Source of the DNA: Clostridia bacterium
GTDB taxonomy: Bacteria; Bacillota_A; Clostridia; TANB77; CAG-508
Reading direction: 5' to 3'
Length of the DNA stretch: 6,995 nucleotides
Assembly: GCA_017621295.1 (NCBI GenBank)
Contig: JAGATI010000146.1
Location: forward strand, 1-6,995
Below the pieces are notes generated by a model that was given only the letters and a program-made list of their open reading frames with translations, was not told the origin of the DNA and made no database searches. Made by a program: the position numbers and the translations under genes. Below are positions 1 through 6,073 of the stretch, piece after piece; within the stretch, counting starts at the first letter, position 1, and every line of letters starts with the position of its first letter.

Positions 1-75
1 GTAGAATTTAAAATTGATGAAAATACTCGTAAATATAAAATGGAAGAAATAGAAGTGAAACTACTTGGAATGTAG
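1..75 (+). CDS. C-terminal end of an unidentified protein (5' end outside window)
   Basis: An open plus-strand frame enters at base 1 and ends with TAG at 73-75, giving 24 residues. It is charged and Lys/Glu-rich, begins VEFKIDENTRKYK and ends VKLLGM. A clear intrinsic terminator starts 10 bases after the stop, which supports this as the true end of a gene. The alternating charged and hydrophobic pattern would fit a final beta-strand pair of a small domain, but the piece is too short to assign a family, and I do not recognise it. Confidence 0.55.
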   Translation, partial: VEFKIDENTRKYKMEEIEVKLLGM

Positions 76-84
76 TAATTGAAT

Positions 85-117
85 AAGAATAGTGGTATTT
101 AGCTACTATTCTTTTTT
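85..117 (+). terminator. Intrinsic terminator of the upstream plus-strand gene
   Basis: Left arm AAGAATAGT (85-93) pairs perfectly with ACTATTCTT (105-113). The stem extends inward by a G-T and a G-C pair and closes on a short AT-rich loop. The right arm runs directly into a run of T ending at 117. The T-run lies only on the plus side, so it terminates plus-strand transcription from the gene ending at 75. Confidence 0.85.
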
Positions 118-278
118 GTAATAATTGTGATATAAAGTAAGAGATTTTAATGTTTAGCATTATATACAATTATGATGAAATACATCTAAAAATAATACAT
201 GAACAATTAAAAGGAAATGATAAGACAATAAGTAAATATTGAATTTAGTTTAGGTCTATTGAATTTATAATAAAAGAT
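118..278. other. Intergenic stretch with no convincing gene
   Basis: This AT-rich spacer separates two terminators. It contains one 30-codon ATG frame at 150-242 (plus) with only a poor purine-rich tract upstream and no recognisable motif. I see no RNA gene, no direct or inverted repeat of insertion-sequence type, and no promoter of better than background quality. Confidence 0.5.
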
Positions 279-306
279 AAGACACCATACTTTAATATGG
301 TGTCTT
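279..306 (-). terminator. Terminator hairpin of the traG-like gene
   Basis: A perfect 11-bp inverted repeat, AAGACACCATA (279-289) and TATGGTGTCTT (296-306), surrounds the 6-base loop CTTTAA. On the minus strand it lies 8 bases past the coupling-protein stop codon and is followed by a T-rich tract. The plus side is also T-rich, so it may act in both directions. Confidence 0.8.
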
Positions 307-314
307 TATTTAAA

Positions 315-1256
315 TTAATTAGGATTTCCTTTTTTTAAATCAAATATAACTGCATCTTCATTATTAACAAAATAGTTTGCATCACTAGTATCTGTTTGAA
401 TTGGATCTATTTCTCCTATATCATTATCAGAGAAACCTGTTATAGTAGATTTTTTCTTTTTAGTACGAGTTTTTGCTTTTTCTTCTTCTGCAATACCGCT
501 AGTAAATTTATCGAATCTATATTCTTTTACTGACTTGGGTTCTTTGTACTTAGATTCTAAGAAGTCTAGTTTTCCGGTACCTACAACATTTTTACCTTTT
601 ATATTTTTGACCTTGTACATACAATTTTTGAATTTTAATGATTGTACTTTTCCAGCCATATAATTAGGTTTCCATTTATATTTAATACCACCAAGTTTTG
701 GATCATAACTGCCTTTAGTTGTGTCATATGCAGAAGTCCAATCCCATTCACGTTTTTCACCAAGTTCTTTTTGCCACCAATCATTATCTTCTGGTGAATT
801 GTTTCCAAATACAATTTTATTGGCACAGTTAGCAAGAATAGTTCTTTTATATCTTCCTTTTTCCACATCTAATTGGTCTAAGTTTTGTGCAGATACAACA
901 CTTGCAACTCTATATTTTCTATATAGTGTAAATAGAGCTTCTGTAGAACTACAAATGAAATCTGAGAATTCATCGATATATAAGAAGTGAGGTATTCTTG
1001 AATTTTCATTTCCTGGTCTTCTTAATATTGAATATTGCATTAATAATATAAAGAATAATCCGAAAGCTTTATGGGCATTTGCTCCTAAATCACCACGTCT
1101 TGTACAAACTAAAGTGATTTCTCCATTTTCTAAAGCATTATCAAAGTTAAGGTTATTGTTTCTTTTACATAGTATATTTCTAACTCCAGGATATCTTAAT
1201 AATGTATCTAATTGGCTACTTGCTGCAGATACGAATTTTTCCATATCGCTTTTTCC
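315..1256 (-). CDS. Coupling protein, segment 3: Walker B and C-terminal domain
   Basis: This third frame takes over at GGA (1256-1254), giving GKSDMEKFVSAASSQLDTLL, and runs 313 residues to TAA at 317-315. It carries ENGEITLVCTRRGDLG, then HFLYIDEF with the Walker B Asp/Glu, then RVASVVSAQNLDQL, typical of the TraG/TraD C-terminal (TraM-recognition) region. An ATG at 1328 is in frame, but the residues from there to 1257 do not resemble the family and no ribosome site precedes it. I read that part as out-of-frame translation of segment 2. Confidence 0.75.
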   Translation of the reverse strand, partial: GKSDMEKFVSAASSQLDTLLRYPGVRNILCKRNNNLNFDNALENGEITLVCTRRGDLGANAHKAFGLFFILLMQYSILRRPGNENSRIPHFLYIDEFSDFICSSTEALFTLYRKYRVASVVSAQNLDQLDVEKGRYKRTILANCANKIVFGNNSPEDNDWWQKELGEKREWDWTSAYDTTKGSYDPKLGGIKYKWKPNYMAGKVQSLKFKNCMYKVKNIKGKNVVGTGKLDFLESKYKEPKSVKEYRFDKFTSGIAEEEKAKTRTKKKKSTITGFSDNDIGEIDPIQTDTSDANYFVNNEDAVIFDLKKGNPN

Positions 1257-2680
1257 GAACTCCATCACTATAGAAGTTCTTTTTAAAGTAAGAAAGAAGC
1301 ATTTTGTATTCTTTATGTAATTCTTCATCTTCTTTCATTTTTTCGCACATTTCTTCAACCAAACTAAAGTCATTTAGCATTTCCATCATATCTTCTAAAT
1401 TTGGTAAATCTCCATCATGTAATTTAGGATACATTACTTTTAGAAGGATTGATAAATTTTCTATTGCTTGTGAAGACATATTTTCTCTATAAGCAAGTTC
1501 TATATCTGGCTGATTTGTTGAATATAATCCTTTTAGAACTGTAGAAATAGCAACTGATATATGTAATGGATTATCAAATATAAAAGGATTTAATCCGGGG
1601 TGAATTCATGTCATTTGGGTCTATTAAGTTTACAGGCATTTTATAATTATCTGCAACATTTAATATATGTGAAACCGATTCGAAATCTGGAGATATATAA
1701 GTTATACCTAAATTGCGATAAACTATTGAATCTTGAGAAGCATTTAAAATAAGTTTTTTCATAAATGCTTGATAAAGTTGCAATTTTGAGTTATTTGGCT
1801 TTAACATATTTAAATTAAAGTTTTTGTTAATATAATCATTATTGTAAGGATATTTTAGTGTTGCTATACCAGTTTTTAAAGCTGTAAATGCCATTTCTTT
1901 TGATAATTCTTTAAAGAAGAATTTTTTATCAATATCACGTGCAATCATTGGTTCGTATATCATAGATGTTTTTCCAGAGCCTGATACACCAACTACAAGT
2001 GTTGATTCAAATCTTTTGGATTCTGGAATTTTTACTGTTTTTCCAGTGTCAGAATCTTTACATATAGCTATCTCGCAAGTATAAGGACCAGTACCAACAG
2101 TTTTATCTGATAAATCTATTCCACCATAATCTCCTATTGAATCTCGAATGTCTTTAGTGTCATTAACAGTTGTAATTAACCAATGGATTGGCTTGTAAAA
2201 TGTTGTAAGAGGAAAGAATAGTGCTAAAGCACTAAAAGCAGGTCTTACAAGGTCGCTAAATTCTGTTGCAATAATATGATAGTTAGGAACAGAAAGAAAT
2301 GCAAGCCAACAACCTAGATTTACCCATTGAGTTACCATTGATATTATTAGTATATATAATGAAATAAGATATAAATAGAAAAATGATAACTTAATTTTTT
2401 TAGAATCTGCATATTTGGATGAACCAGAAAATAGAAATGCAAATACAGGACATGCAAAAGCGAGTGTGTATTGTATAGGGTTCCAATAAGAACTAGATAC
2501 TCCTGTAAAAATTAAGAATAACATTTCTACAATTCTATCTACTACTAAATAAACAGAGAGTAAAGTTAGAATAAATGTCATAAATGTATTTCTATCTGTT
2601 TTTAATAATTTTAAAAATTTATCTATATATTTTAATATAAAACCAAAGATAGCATTGATTGGTCCTAATAATATTTTCAA
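315..2680 (-). CDS. TraG/VirD4-family type IV coupling protein ATPase, reading frame interrupted by two +1 shifts at CGGA
   Basis: Type IV coupling proteins are inner-membrane hexameric ATPases that bring DNA-relaxase substrates to a secretion channel. If both shifts are bridged, the product is 787 residues, normal for the family. Hydrophobic segments lie around residues 35-59, 71-84, 98-116, 122-131 and 147-158. Walker A GVSGSGKT is at 231-238, the NSP-GLNPF region near 359-366, and Walker B (FLYIDEF, Asp569/Glu570) is followed by SAQNLDQL. The C-terminal tail has a lysine-rich stretch (KAKTRTKKKKS). The start chosen is TTG at 2680, preceded by AGTGGTGA, rather than an upstream in-frame TTG at 2698 that lacks a ribosome site. 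No stop or other lesion interrupts the three pieces. No relaxase, VirB4 or mating-channel gene lies nearby. Family assignment is secure. Whether the gene is functional through recoding, a pseudogene, or affected by sequence errors is open. Confidence 0.8.
1216..1596 (-). CDS. Coupling protein, segment 2: central part of the ATPase domain
   Basis: This second frame is open from GGA at 1596-1594. It starts GLNPFIFDNP and continues AISTVLKGLYSTNQPD, then an acidic helical region, up to YFKKNFYSDGV. It follows segment 1 with no lost or duplicated residues if one base is skipped. There is an ATG at 1479 but no good ribosome site, so it is unlikely to be a separate gene. Past GTT (1260-1258) the frame reads CGG and basic, non-family residues until TAG at 1218-1216. 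Confidence 0.65.
   Translation of the reverse strand, partial: GLNPFIFDNPLHISVAISTVLKGLYSTNQPDIELAYRENMSSQAIENLSILLKVMYPKLHDGDLPNLEDMMEMLNDFSLVEEMCEKMKEDEELHKEYKMLLSYFKKNFYSDGVRKKRYGKIRICSK
1254..1257 (-). other. Second +1 frame junction: GTT CGG A
   Basis: On the coding strand, GAT GGA GTT CGG AAA in the upstream frame becomes GAT GGA GTT (C) GGA AAA in the downstream frame. Skipping one C gives FYSDGVGKSDMEKF, which reads as continuous family sequence. Here there is no homopolymer at the junction, and tRNA-Val would re-pair poorly with TTC, so simple P-site slippage explains it less well than at the first site. A GGAG lies two bases upstream of CGG, but too close to be clearly a stimulator. 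Confidence 0.6.
1574..2680 (-). CDS. Coupling protein, segment 1: membrane domain and Walker A
   Basis: This is the first reading frame of the interrupted coupling-protein gene. It encodes several hydrophobic helices, then a soluble nucleotide-binding region with Walker A GVSGSGKTSMIYEPM and the following KELSKEMAFTALKTGI. The last residues that fit the family are NLIDPNDMNSP, ending at codon CCC (1600-1598). After that this frame reads only Arg (CGG) and six unrelated residues before TGA at 1576-1574. Without recoding it would give a membrane-bound fragment that lacks Walker B and cannot hydrolyse ATP. Confidence 0.75.
   Translation of the reverse strand: MKILLGPINAIFGFILKYIDKFLKLLKTDRNTFMTFILTLLSVYLVVDRIVEMLFLIFTGVSSSYWNPIQYTLAFACPVFAFLFSGSSKYADSKKIKLSFFYLYLISLYILIISMVTQWVNLGCWLAFLSVPNYHIIATEFSDLVRPAFSALALFFPLTTFYKPIHWLITTVNDTKDIRDSIGDYGGIDLSDKTVGTGPYTCEIAICKDSDTGKTVKIPESKRFESTLVVGVSGSGKTSMIYEPMIARDIDKKFFFKELSKEMAFTALKTGIATLKYPYNNDYINKNFNLNMLKPNNSKLQLYQAFMKKLILNASQDSIVYRNLGITYISPDFESVSHILNVADNYKMPVNLIDPNDMNSPRIKSFYI
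1594..1597 (-). other. First +1 frame junction: CCC CGG A
   Basis: On the coding strand, TCA CCC CGG ATT in the upstream frame becomes TCA CCC (C) GGA TTA in the downstream frame. Skipping one C restores NSPGLNPF, the family sequence. The run of four C permits tRNA-Pro to slip forward one base while still pairing with CCC, a classic +1-prone context. A homopolymer miscount is the plain alternative. I see no Shine-Dalgarno-like stimulator directly upstream. Confidence 0.6.
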
Positions 2681-2716
2681 ATTTTTCACCACTTTCAATT
2701 AAAATAATACATATAT

Positions 2717-2745
2717 ATTATCCTATAAAATTGGCAAAAAAACAA
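2717..2745 (-). promoter_or_regulatory. Likely sigma-A promoter of the traG-like gene
   Basis: Read on the minus strand, a -35 of TTGTTT (2745-2740) and a -10 of GATAAT (2722-2717) are separated by exactly 17 bases. The -10 ends about 36 bases before the TTG start, a normal leader length. The -35 overlaps one copy of a tandem repeat. In such AT-rich DNA a chance match is possible. Confidence 0.45.
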
Positions 2746-2762
2746 GTGGTTTGGCAAAAAAA
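2731..2762. repeat. Tandem direct repeat TTGGCAAAAAAA with 20-bp period, possible operator
   Basis: Two identical 12-base copies lie at 2731-2742 and 2751-2762, start to start 20 bases apart, about two helical turns. One copy overlaps the -35 region of the proposed coupling-protein promoter in the divergent intergenic region. Identical half-sites on one helix face are what a repressor or activator site looks like. The A-tracts would also bend DNA. No regulator is identifiable from the motif. Confidence 0.4.
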
Positions 2763-2906
2763 TATACATAATATTTTAAGAAGATGTAATTAAAATTAAG
2801 CATTTTTAGAAAAAATATAATAATAATTACAGACGATAAATAAAATATAGAAATGAACAGAATTATTAAGTTTGAAAAATGTATTTGTTACATATATTAA
2901 TAGAAT

Positions 2907-2911
2907 GGAGG
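2907..2911 (+). promoter_or_regulatory. Ribosome binding site that decides the flippase start
   Basis: GGAGG lies five bases before ATG at 2917. The longer in-frame TTG start at 2872 has no ribosome site and would add 15 non-conserved residues. A weak TTGAAA-N17-TATTAA promoter-like pair (2872-2900) sits directly upstream but would leave almost no leader. Confidence 0.8.
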
Positions 2912-2916
2912 AATCT

Positions 2917-4563
2917 ATGCAAATTGAAAGAAAGAAGATAAAGCAAGAAGGGTTTATGCAAGGAATAATTGCACTTATTTTTTCACAGGTGTTAATAAAA
3001 TTATTAGGTTTAGTATACAAATTATACTTAACTAATAAAGAAGGTTTTGGAGATGAAGGAAATGCAATATATAGTTCTGGGTTCCAAATTTATGCATTAC
3101 TTCTGACTTTATCGTCAATAGGAGTACCAAATGCAGTTGCTAAATTAGTGTCCGAGAGAACATCCATAGGGGATAATAGAGGGGCACATAAAATTTTCAA
3201 AATAGCTTTTATAACTTTTGGATTTATTGGTTTTTTAGGGACTTTAATATTATTCTTTGGTGCTAGTTATATAGCAAATGTGCTTTTACAAATTCCAGAA
3301 GCAGAACTTAGTTTAATTTCTCTTTCTCCATCAATATTTTTTGTTTCTGTAATTTCAGTAATAAGGGGATATTTTAATGGGAAACAAACAATGAAGGCGA
3401 CAGCAAATTCACAAACAATAGAACAATTTTTTAAAACTGCTTTTACAGTAATTTTAGTAGAAATTATAGCTATTACTTCAGGAATAAATGTTAAAATTAT
3501 GGCAGCAGGAGCAAACTTTGCAACTACATTAGCAACAATTGCAAGTTTTGTATATTTATATAGATATTATAAAATTAGAAAAAGAGAAATAGCATATGAA
3601 GTAAAAACATCTGTCAATTACAAATCTAATCGTGTAATACATATACTAAAGAATATATTATTAGTATCAATTCCAATGTCATTAAGTTCTGTGTTAACAT
3701 CAATTAATAAAAATGTGGATTCTATGACTGTTGTAAGAGGATTAAAACATTATTTATCAGATCAAGAAGCAAAAATACAATATGGTATACTAAGTGGAAA
3801 AGTTGATACATTAATAACACTTCCATTATCATTTAATATAGCATTTGCTACAGCTTTGGTTCCAGCGCTATCTAGTTTGATTGCTAGAAATGATATGGAT
3901 ACTGGTAAGAAAAGAATATCATTTTCTTTATTAATAACAATGTTAATTGGTCTTCCATGTACTATAGGAATAATAATTTTTGCAAAACCAATACTTTTAC
4001 TTTTGTTTCCAAATGCAAGTTCTGGAGAAACAATATTTAAAATAGCAGCCATTTCTATTATATTTACAGCTCTGGAGCAAACTGTAAATGGAGCACTTCA
4101 GGGAATTGGTAAAGCATTTGTTCCAGCATTTGCACTATTATTTGGAGTTATAATTAAGATTATTTTAAATTTAATTTTAGTATCTATACCGCAAGAAACA
4201 TGTATAATAGGAGGAGCAGCAGGAGCAGCTTTTGCAACAACAGTTTGCCATATTATAGCATTTTTTATAGGATTTATAATTTTAATAAAAAATATTAAAT
4301 TAGATTTAAATTTTACTAAGTTTATAGTTAAACCAATTATAGCAACATTAATGATGGGAATTTGCTCTTTTTGGCTATATAATTACTTATCTGGAATAAT
4401 TATAGAAAAATTGTCTATAATAATATCACTTGTAGTAGCTATAGTTATATATTGTTTAGCTATAATATCTCTAAAAGTATTTGACAAACAAGAGTTACAG
4501 ATGATACCATGTGGTACAAAGATGTATTCATTTTTGGAAAAAATAGGATTATATAAGTCTTAA
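2917..4563 (+). CDS. SpoVB/YabM-like polysaccharide (lipid-linked precursor) flippase, MVF superfamily
   Basis: This is a 548-residue polytopic membrane protein, the usual length for 14-helix flippases of the MATE/Wzx/MurJ superfamily. It starts with a short basic cytosolic end and then GIIALIFSQVLIKLLGLVYK, a typical first helix. GVPNAVAKLVSE lies at 69-80, and the SpoVB-type signature RGYFNGKQTMKATANSQTIEQ begins at residue 150. Hydrophobic helices follow to the C-terminus. Family members flip undecaprenyl-linked glycan precursors across the membrane in cell wall, capsule or spore cortex synthesis. The substrate cannot be read from sequence. Its position before HU matches the clostridial spoVB/yabM region as I recall it, which favours a YabM/SpoVB orthologue over MurJ. 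No terminator follows, so HU may be partly co-transcribed. Confidence 0.88.
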   Translation: MQIERKKIKQEGFMQGIIALIFSQVLIKLLGLVYKLYLTNKEGFGDEGNAIYSSGFQIYALLLTLSSIGVPNAVAKLVSERTSIGDNRGAHKIFKIAFITFGFIGFLGTLILFFGASYIANVLLQIPEAELSLISLSPSIFFVSVISVIRGYFNGKQTMKATANSQTIEQFFKTAFTVILVEIIAITSGINVKIMAAGANFATTLATIASFVYLYRYYKIRKREIAYEVKTSVNYKSNRVIHILKNILLVSIPMSLSSVLTSINKNVDSMTVVRGLKHYLSDQEAKIQYGILSGKVDTLITLPLSFNIAFATALVPALSSLIARNDMDTGKKRISFSLLITMLIGLPCTIGIIIFAKPILLLLFPNASSGETIFKIAAISIIFTALEQTVNGALQGIGKAFVPAFALLFGVIIKIILNLILVSIPQETCIIGGAAGAAFATTVCHIIAFFIGFIILIKNIKLDLNFTKFIVKPIIATLMMGICSFWLYNYLSGIIIEKLSIIISLVVAIVIYCLAIISLKVFDKQELQMIPCGTKMYSFLEKIGLYKS

Positions 4564-4670
4564 AGAATACCTAAAAATGAGTGATTAATAGTAAAAAAAC
4601 AAACAAGACTTACAGAGATAAAGCTTTCAAGAGAAAAATAAAGGAAAAAAAAGAAGGATTTTATATAACT

Positions 4671-4733
4671 TTGGCGAATATTGATAATAGTAGATAATTA
4701 AGTAATCTACATAGACGAAAAACTATAGGAGGA
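4671..4733 (+). promoter_or_regulatory. Weak promoter candidate, 5' hairpin and strong RBS upstream of HU
   Basis: TTGGCG (4671-4676) with 17 bases to ATAATT (4694-4699) is the best sigma-A-like pair in the 177-base gap after the flippase. A short inverted repeat GTAGAT/ATCTAC (4690-4695 and 4705-4710) overlaps its -10 and could be an operator or leader hairpin. The ribosome site AGGAGGA (4727-4733) is near-perfect, seven bases before the HU ATG, fitting a highly expressed gene. The promoter call is weak and the ribosome site is firm. Confidence 0.35.
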
Positions 4734-4740
4734 ATGTATA

Positions 4741-5022
4741 ATGAACAAATCTGATTTAATCGCAGCAATCGCTGCTAAGACAAATGAAACAAAAAAAGAT
4801 GCTGAAGCAACATTAAATGCTTTTATCGAGGTTGTTACAGAAACTTTAGCAAAGGGAGATAAAGTTCAACTAGTTGGATTTGGTTCTTTTGAAGTAAGAA
4901 AAAGAGCAGCTAGAAAAGGAAGAAACCCACAAACTAAAGAAGAAATAAAAATACCTGCATCAAAAGCTCCAGTATTCAAAGCTGGTAAAGCTTTAAAAGA
5001 TTTAGTTAACAAGAAAAAATAA
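4741..5022 (+). CDS. hup: HU family nucleoid DNA-binding protein
   Basis: This 93-residue basic protein is the usual length for HU. The N-terminal helices begin [14 protein letters not shown]. The conserved saddle [20 protein letters not shown] (residues 46-65) includes the DNA-intercalating Pro63 at the tip of the beta-arm, and the lysine-rich C-terminal helix ends [13 protein letters not shown] homodimers bend and compact DNA non-specifically. Residue 66 is Lys where many HU proteins have Gly. The gene uses more GCT, ATC and AAG codons than its neighbours, which fits high expression. A near-ideal ribosome site precedes it and a strong terminator follows. Confidence 0.97.
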   Translation: MNKSDLIAAIAAKTNETKKDAEATLNAFIEVVTETLAKGDKVQLVGFGSFEVRKRAARKGRNPQTKEEIKIPASKAPVFKAGKALKDLVNKKK

Positions 5023-5056
5023 TTTGTGAAATTTATATAGATATATGAATTCATAT

Positions 5057-5090
5057 AAAAGGATATAGACAAGAGTTCTATATCCTTTTT
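5057..5090 (+). terminator. Intrinsic terminator after HU
   Basis: AAAAGGATATAG (5057-5068) pairs perfectly with CTATATCCTTTT (5078-5089) around a 9-base loop, and the right arm merges with the terminal T-run. It begins 35 bases after the HU stop. Confidence 0.9.
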
Positions 5091-5325
5091 ATTATATAAA
5101 TATATAAAATTAAAAAATTTTATTAAATAATGAATTTTTAAAAAAATTGACATATAATAAAAAATATAGCATAAATTCATAAAAATTCGCAAAAAAATGT
5201 GTCTAAAACTTGACATAGATCCATTTGTTTAAGAAAAATATATGTAATTAAAAAACGTTTATAATAAATATAATGTATAAAATTACTAAATAATACACAT
5301 ACTACAATAAAGTGTAGGTGGTTAT
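5091..5325 (+). other. AT-rich intergenic region upstream of the BofC-like gene
   Basis: No gene is visible here. There are two TTGACA hexamers, at 5147-5152 and 5210-5215, 63 bases apart. The first has CATAAA 17 bases downstream (5170-5175) and could be a weak vegetative promoter. The second lacks a fitting -10. TATAAT occurs at 5260-5265 and 5269-5274 without a good -35. The most specific match is the sigma-G-like site described separately. The ribosome site AGGTGG is at 5316-5321. Confidence 0.4.
5275..5304 (+). promoter_or_regulatory. Candidate sigma-G (forespore) promoter of the BofC-like gene
   Basis: GTATA (5275-5279) and CATACTA (5298-5304), separated by 18 bases, fit the Bacillus sigma-G pattern GHATR - 17/18 - CATNHTA at every defined position. 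Transcription would begin near 5311, just ahead of the ribosome site AGGTGG and the ATG at 5326. B. subtilis bofC is a forespore gene, so the match agrees with the gene's predicted family. AT-rich DNA raises the risk of a chance match. Confidence 0.45.
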
Positions 5326-5913
5326 ATGAAAAAGTGGATTTTATATATAATAATATCAATTCTATTAATAATATCTATAAGCAGTATTACATTATTAATT
5401 ATATCAAATAAGGATACTAAGGGGAATAGAATAGAAAGCATAGATAGACTTGCTGAAATAGAAAATAATGATATAAATGAAGAAAGACAAATTATTACTA
5501 CAAGTTATTCAAGTACAAAGGTTTCACCAGATGCTATTATAAATTTTAATACTTATTATAAAGTGTGTGGACATACAATTAGAGAAGAGAAGAAAGCCGA
5601 AGAAGATATTGTAAATAGAGCTGAACAAGATATAACAGAAAAGTATATTGATTGGGATATTAAAAAATTTTCTGCAGATAACGTAATATTATATAAAGAA
5701 GTTGACGGTATATGTGATAATGACTATATAATAAAAGAAAAAGATGGAAGTATAGCTATCTTTAAGATAGATAATGATGGTAGAGAGAGAGTATATGATA
5801 TTACTTCTATAGAAATACAATATTTGCCAGAAACAGATTTAATGCTATTAAAAGAGGGGATAAAGGTAAACGGTTTAGATAAAGTAAATCAAATTATTGA
5901 GGATTTTGAATGA
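5326..5913 (+). CDS. Membrane-anchored protein with BofC-like C-terminal domain
   Basis: The 195-residue product has a lysine start and one strong hydrophobic helix (residues 4-27), so it is predicted to be membrane-tethered with its bulk outside the cytoplasm. A Ser/Thr-rich linker leads to SPDAIINFNTYYKVCGHTI (67-85). The C-terminal part (about 120-195) has the BofC_C pattern: a KEKDGSIAIFKID strand pair, YLPETDLMLLKEGI, and a final IEDFE. B. subtilis BofC is an intermembrane inhibitor of SpoIVB signalling to pro-sigma-K. Clostridial proteins with this domain are mostly uncharacterised, so a checkpoint role is inference. Two cysteines (81 and 130) could pair outside the membrane. The start is set by AGGTGG five bases before ATG. 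It converges on pgsA. Confidence 0.7.
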   Translation: MKKWILYIIISILLIISISSITLLIISNKDTKGNRIESIDRLAEIENNDINEERQIITTSYSSTKVSPDAIINFNTYYKVCGHTIREEKKAEEDIVNRAEQDITEKYIDWDIKKFSADNVILYKEVDGICDNDYIIKEKDGSIAIFKIDNDGRERVYDITSIEIQYLPETDLMLLKEGIKVNGLDKVNQIIEDFE

Positions 5914-5955
5914 ATCTAAGAGGATTATGTTTAATCTAAATTAATACTATATAAA

Positions 5956-6010
5956 ATAAATTGTTATTTTAAGATGAAGTCTTCATTTTAAAATAACAAT
6001 TTATATTTTT
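5956..6010. terminator. Bidirectional terminator between the BofC-like gene and pgsA
   Basis: A 17-bp perfect inverted repeat (5956-5972 with 5988-6004) extends inward by about five more pairs, including one G-T, to a 5-base loop. T-rich tracts flank both sides: TTTTT at 6006-6010 on plus, and a TATTTTATAT-like tract on minus. Placed between two convergent genes, it can end both transcripts. Confidence 0.85.
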
Positions 6011-6073
6011 GTATGTCATATTTTTTATAATAAATTTTAGCAAAAAGATTTATTTTGATTTAAAATTCATTTT

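Noticed and set aside
150..242. A 30-codon ATG frame (MFSIIYNYDEIHLKIIHEQ...)
   Set aside because: It has only a weak purine tract as ribosome site, no promoter, no recognisable family and a length expected by chance in AT-rich DNA.
315..1479. Separate small genes starting at ATG 1328 and ATG 1479 on the minus strand
   Set aside because: Neither start has a good ribosome site. The first residues after ATG 1328 are out-of-frame translation of the preceding segment. The three pieces join into one normal-length coupling protein.
2872..2916. TTG at 2872 as start of the flippase
   Set aside because: There is no ribosome site before it, whereas GGAGG is correctly spaced before ATG 2917, where family-like sequence begins.
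2796..3020. Minus-strand 74-codon frame opposite the flippase start
   Set aside because: It overlaps a well-supported gene on the other strand, has low-complexity composition and no ribosome site.
5210..5238. Second TTGACA as a sigma-A promoter for the BofC-like gene
   Set aside because: The -10 position 16-18 bases downstream is GAAAAA-like, so it lacks a usable partner.
4866..5359. Minus-strand frames across HU and the following intergenic region
   Set aside because: They are shadows of HU and AT-rich spacer, rich in Phe/Tyr/Ile, and cross a strong terminator.
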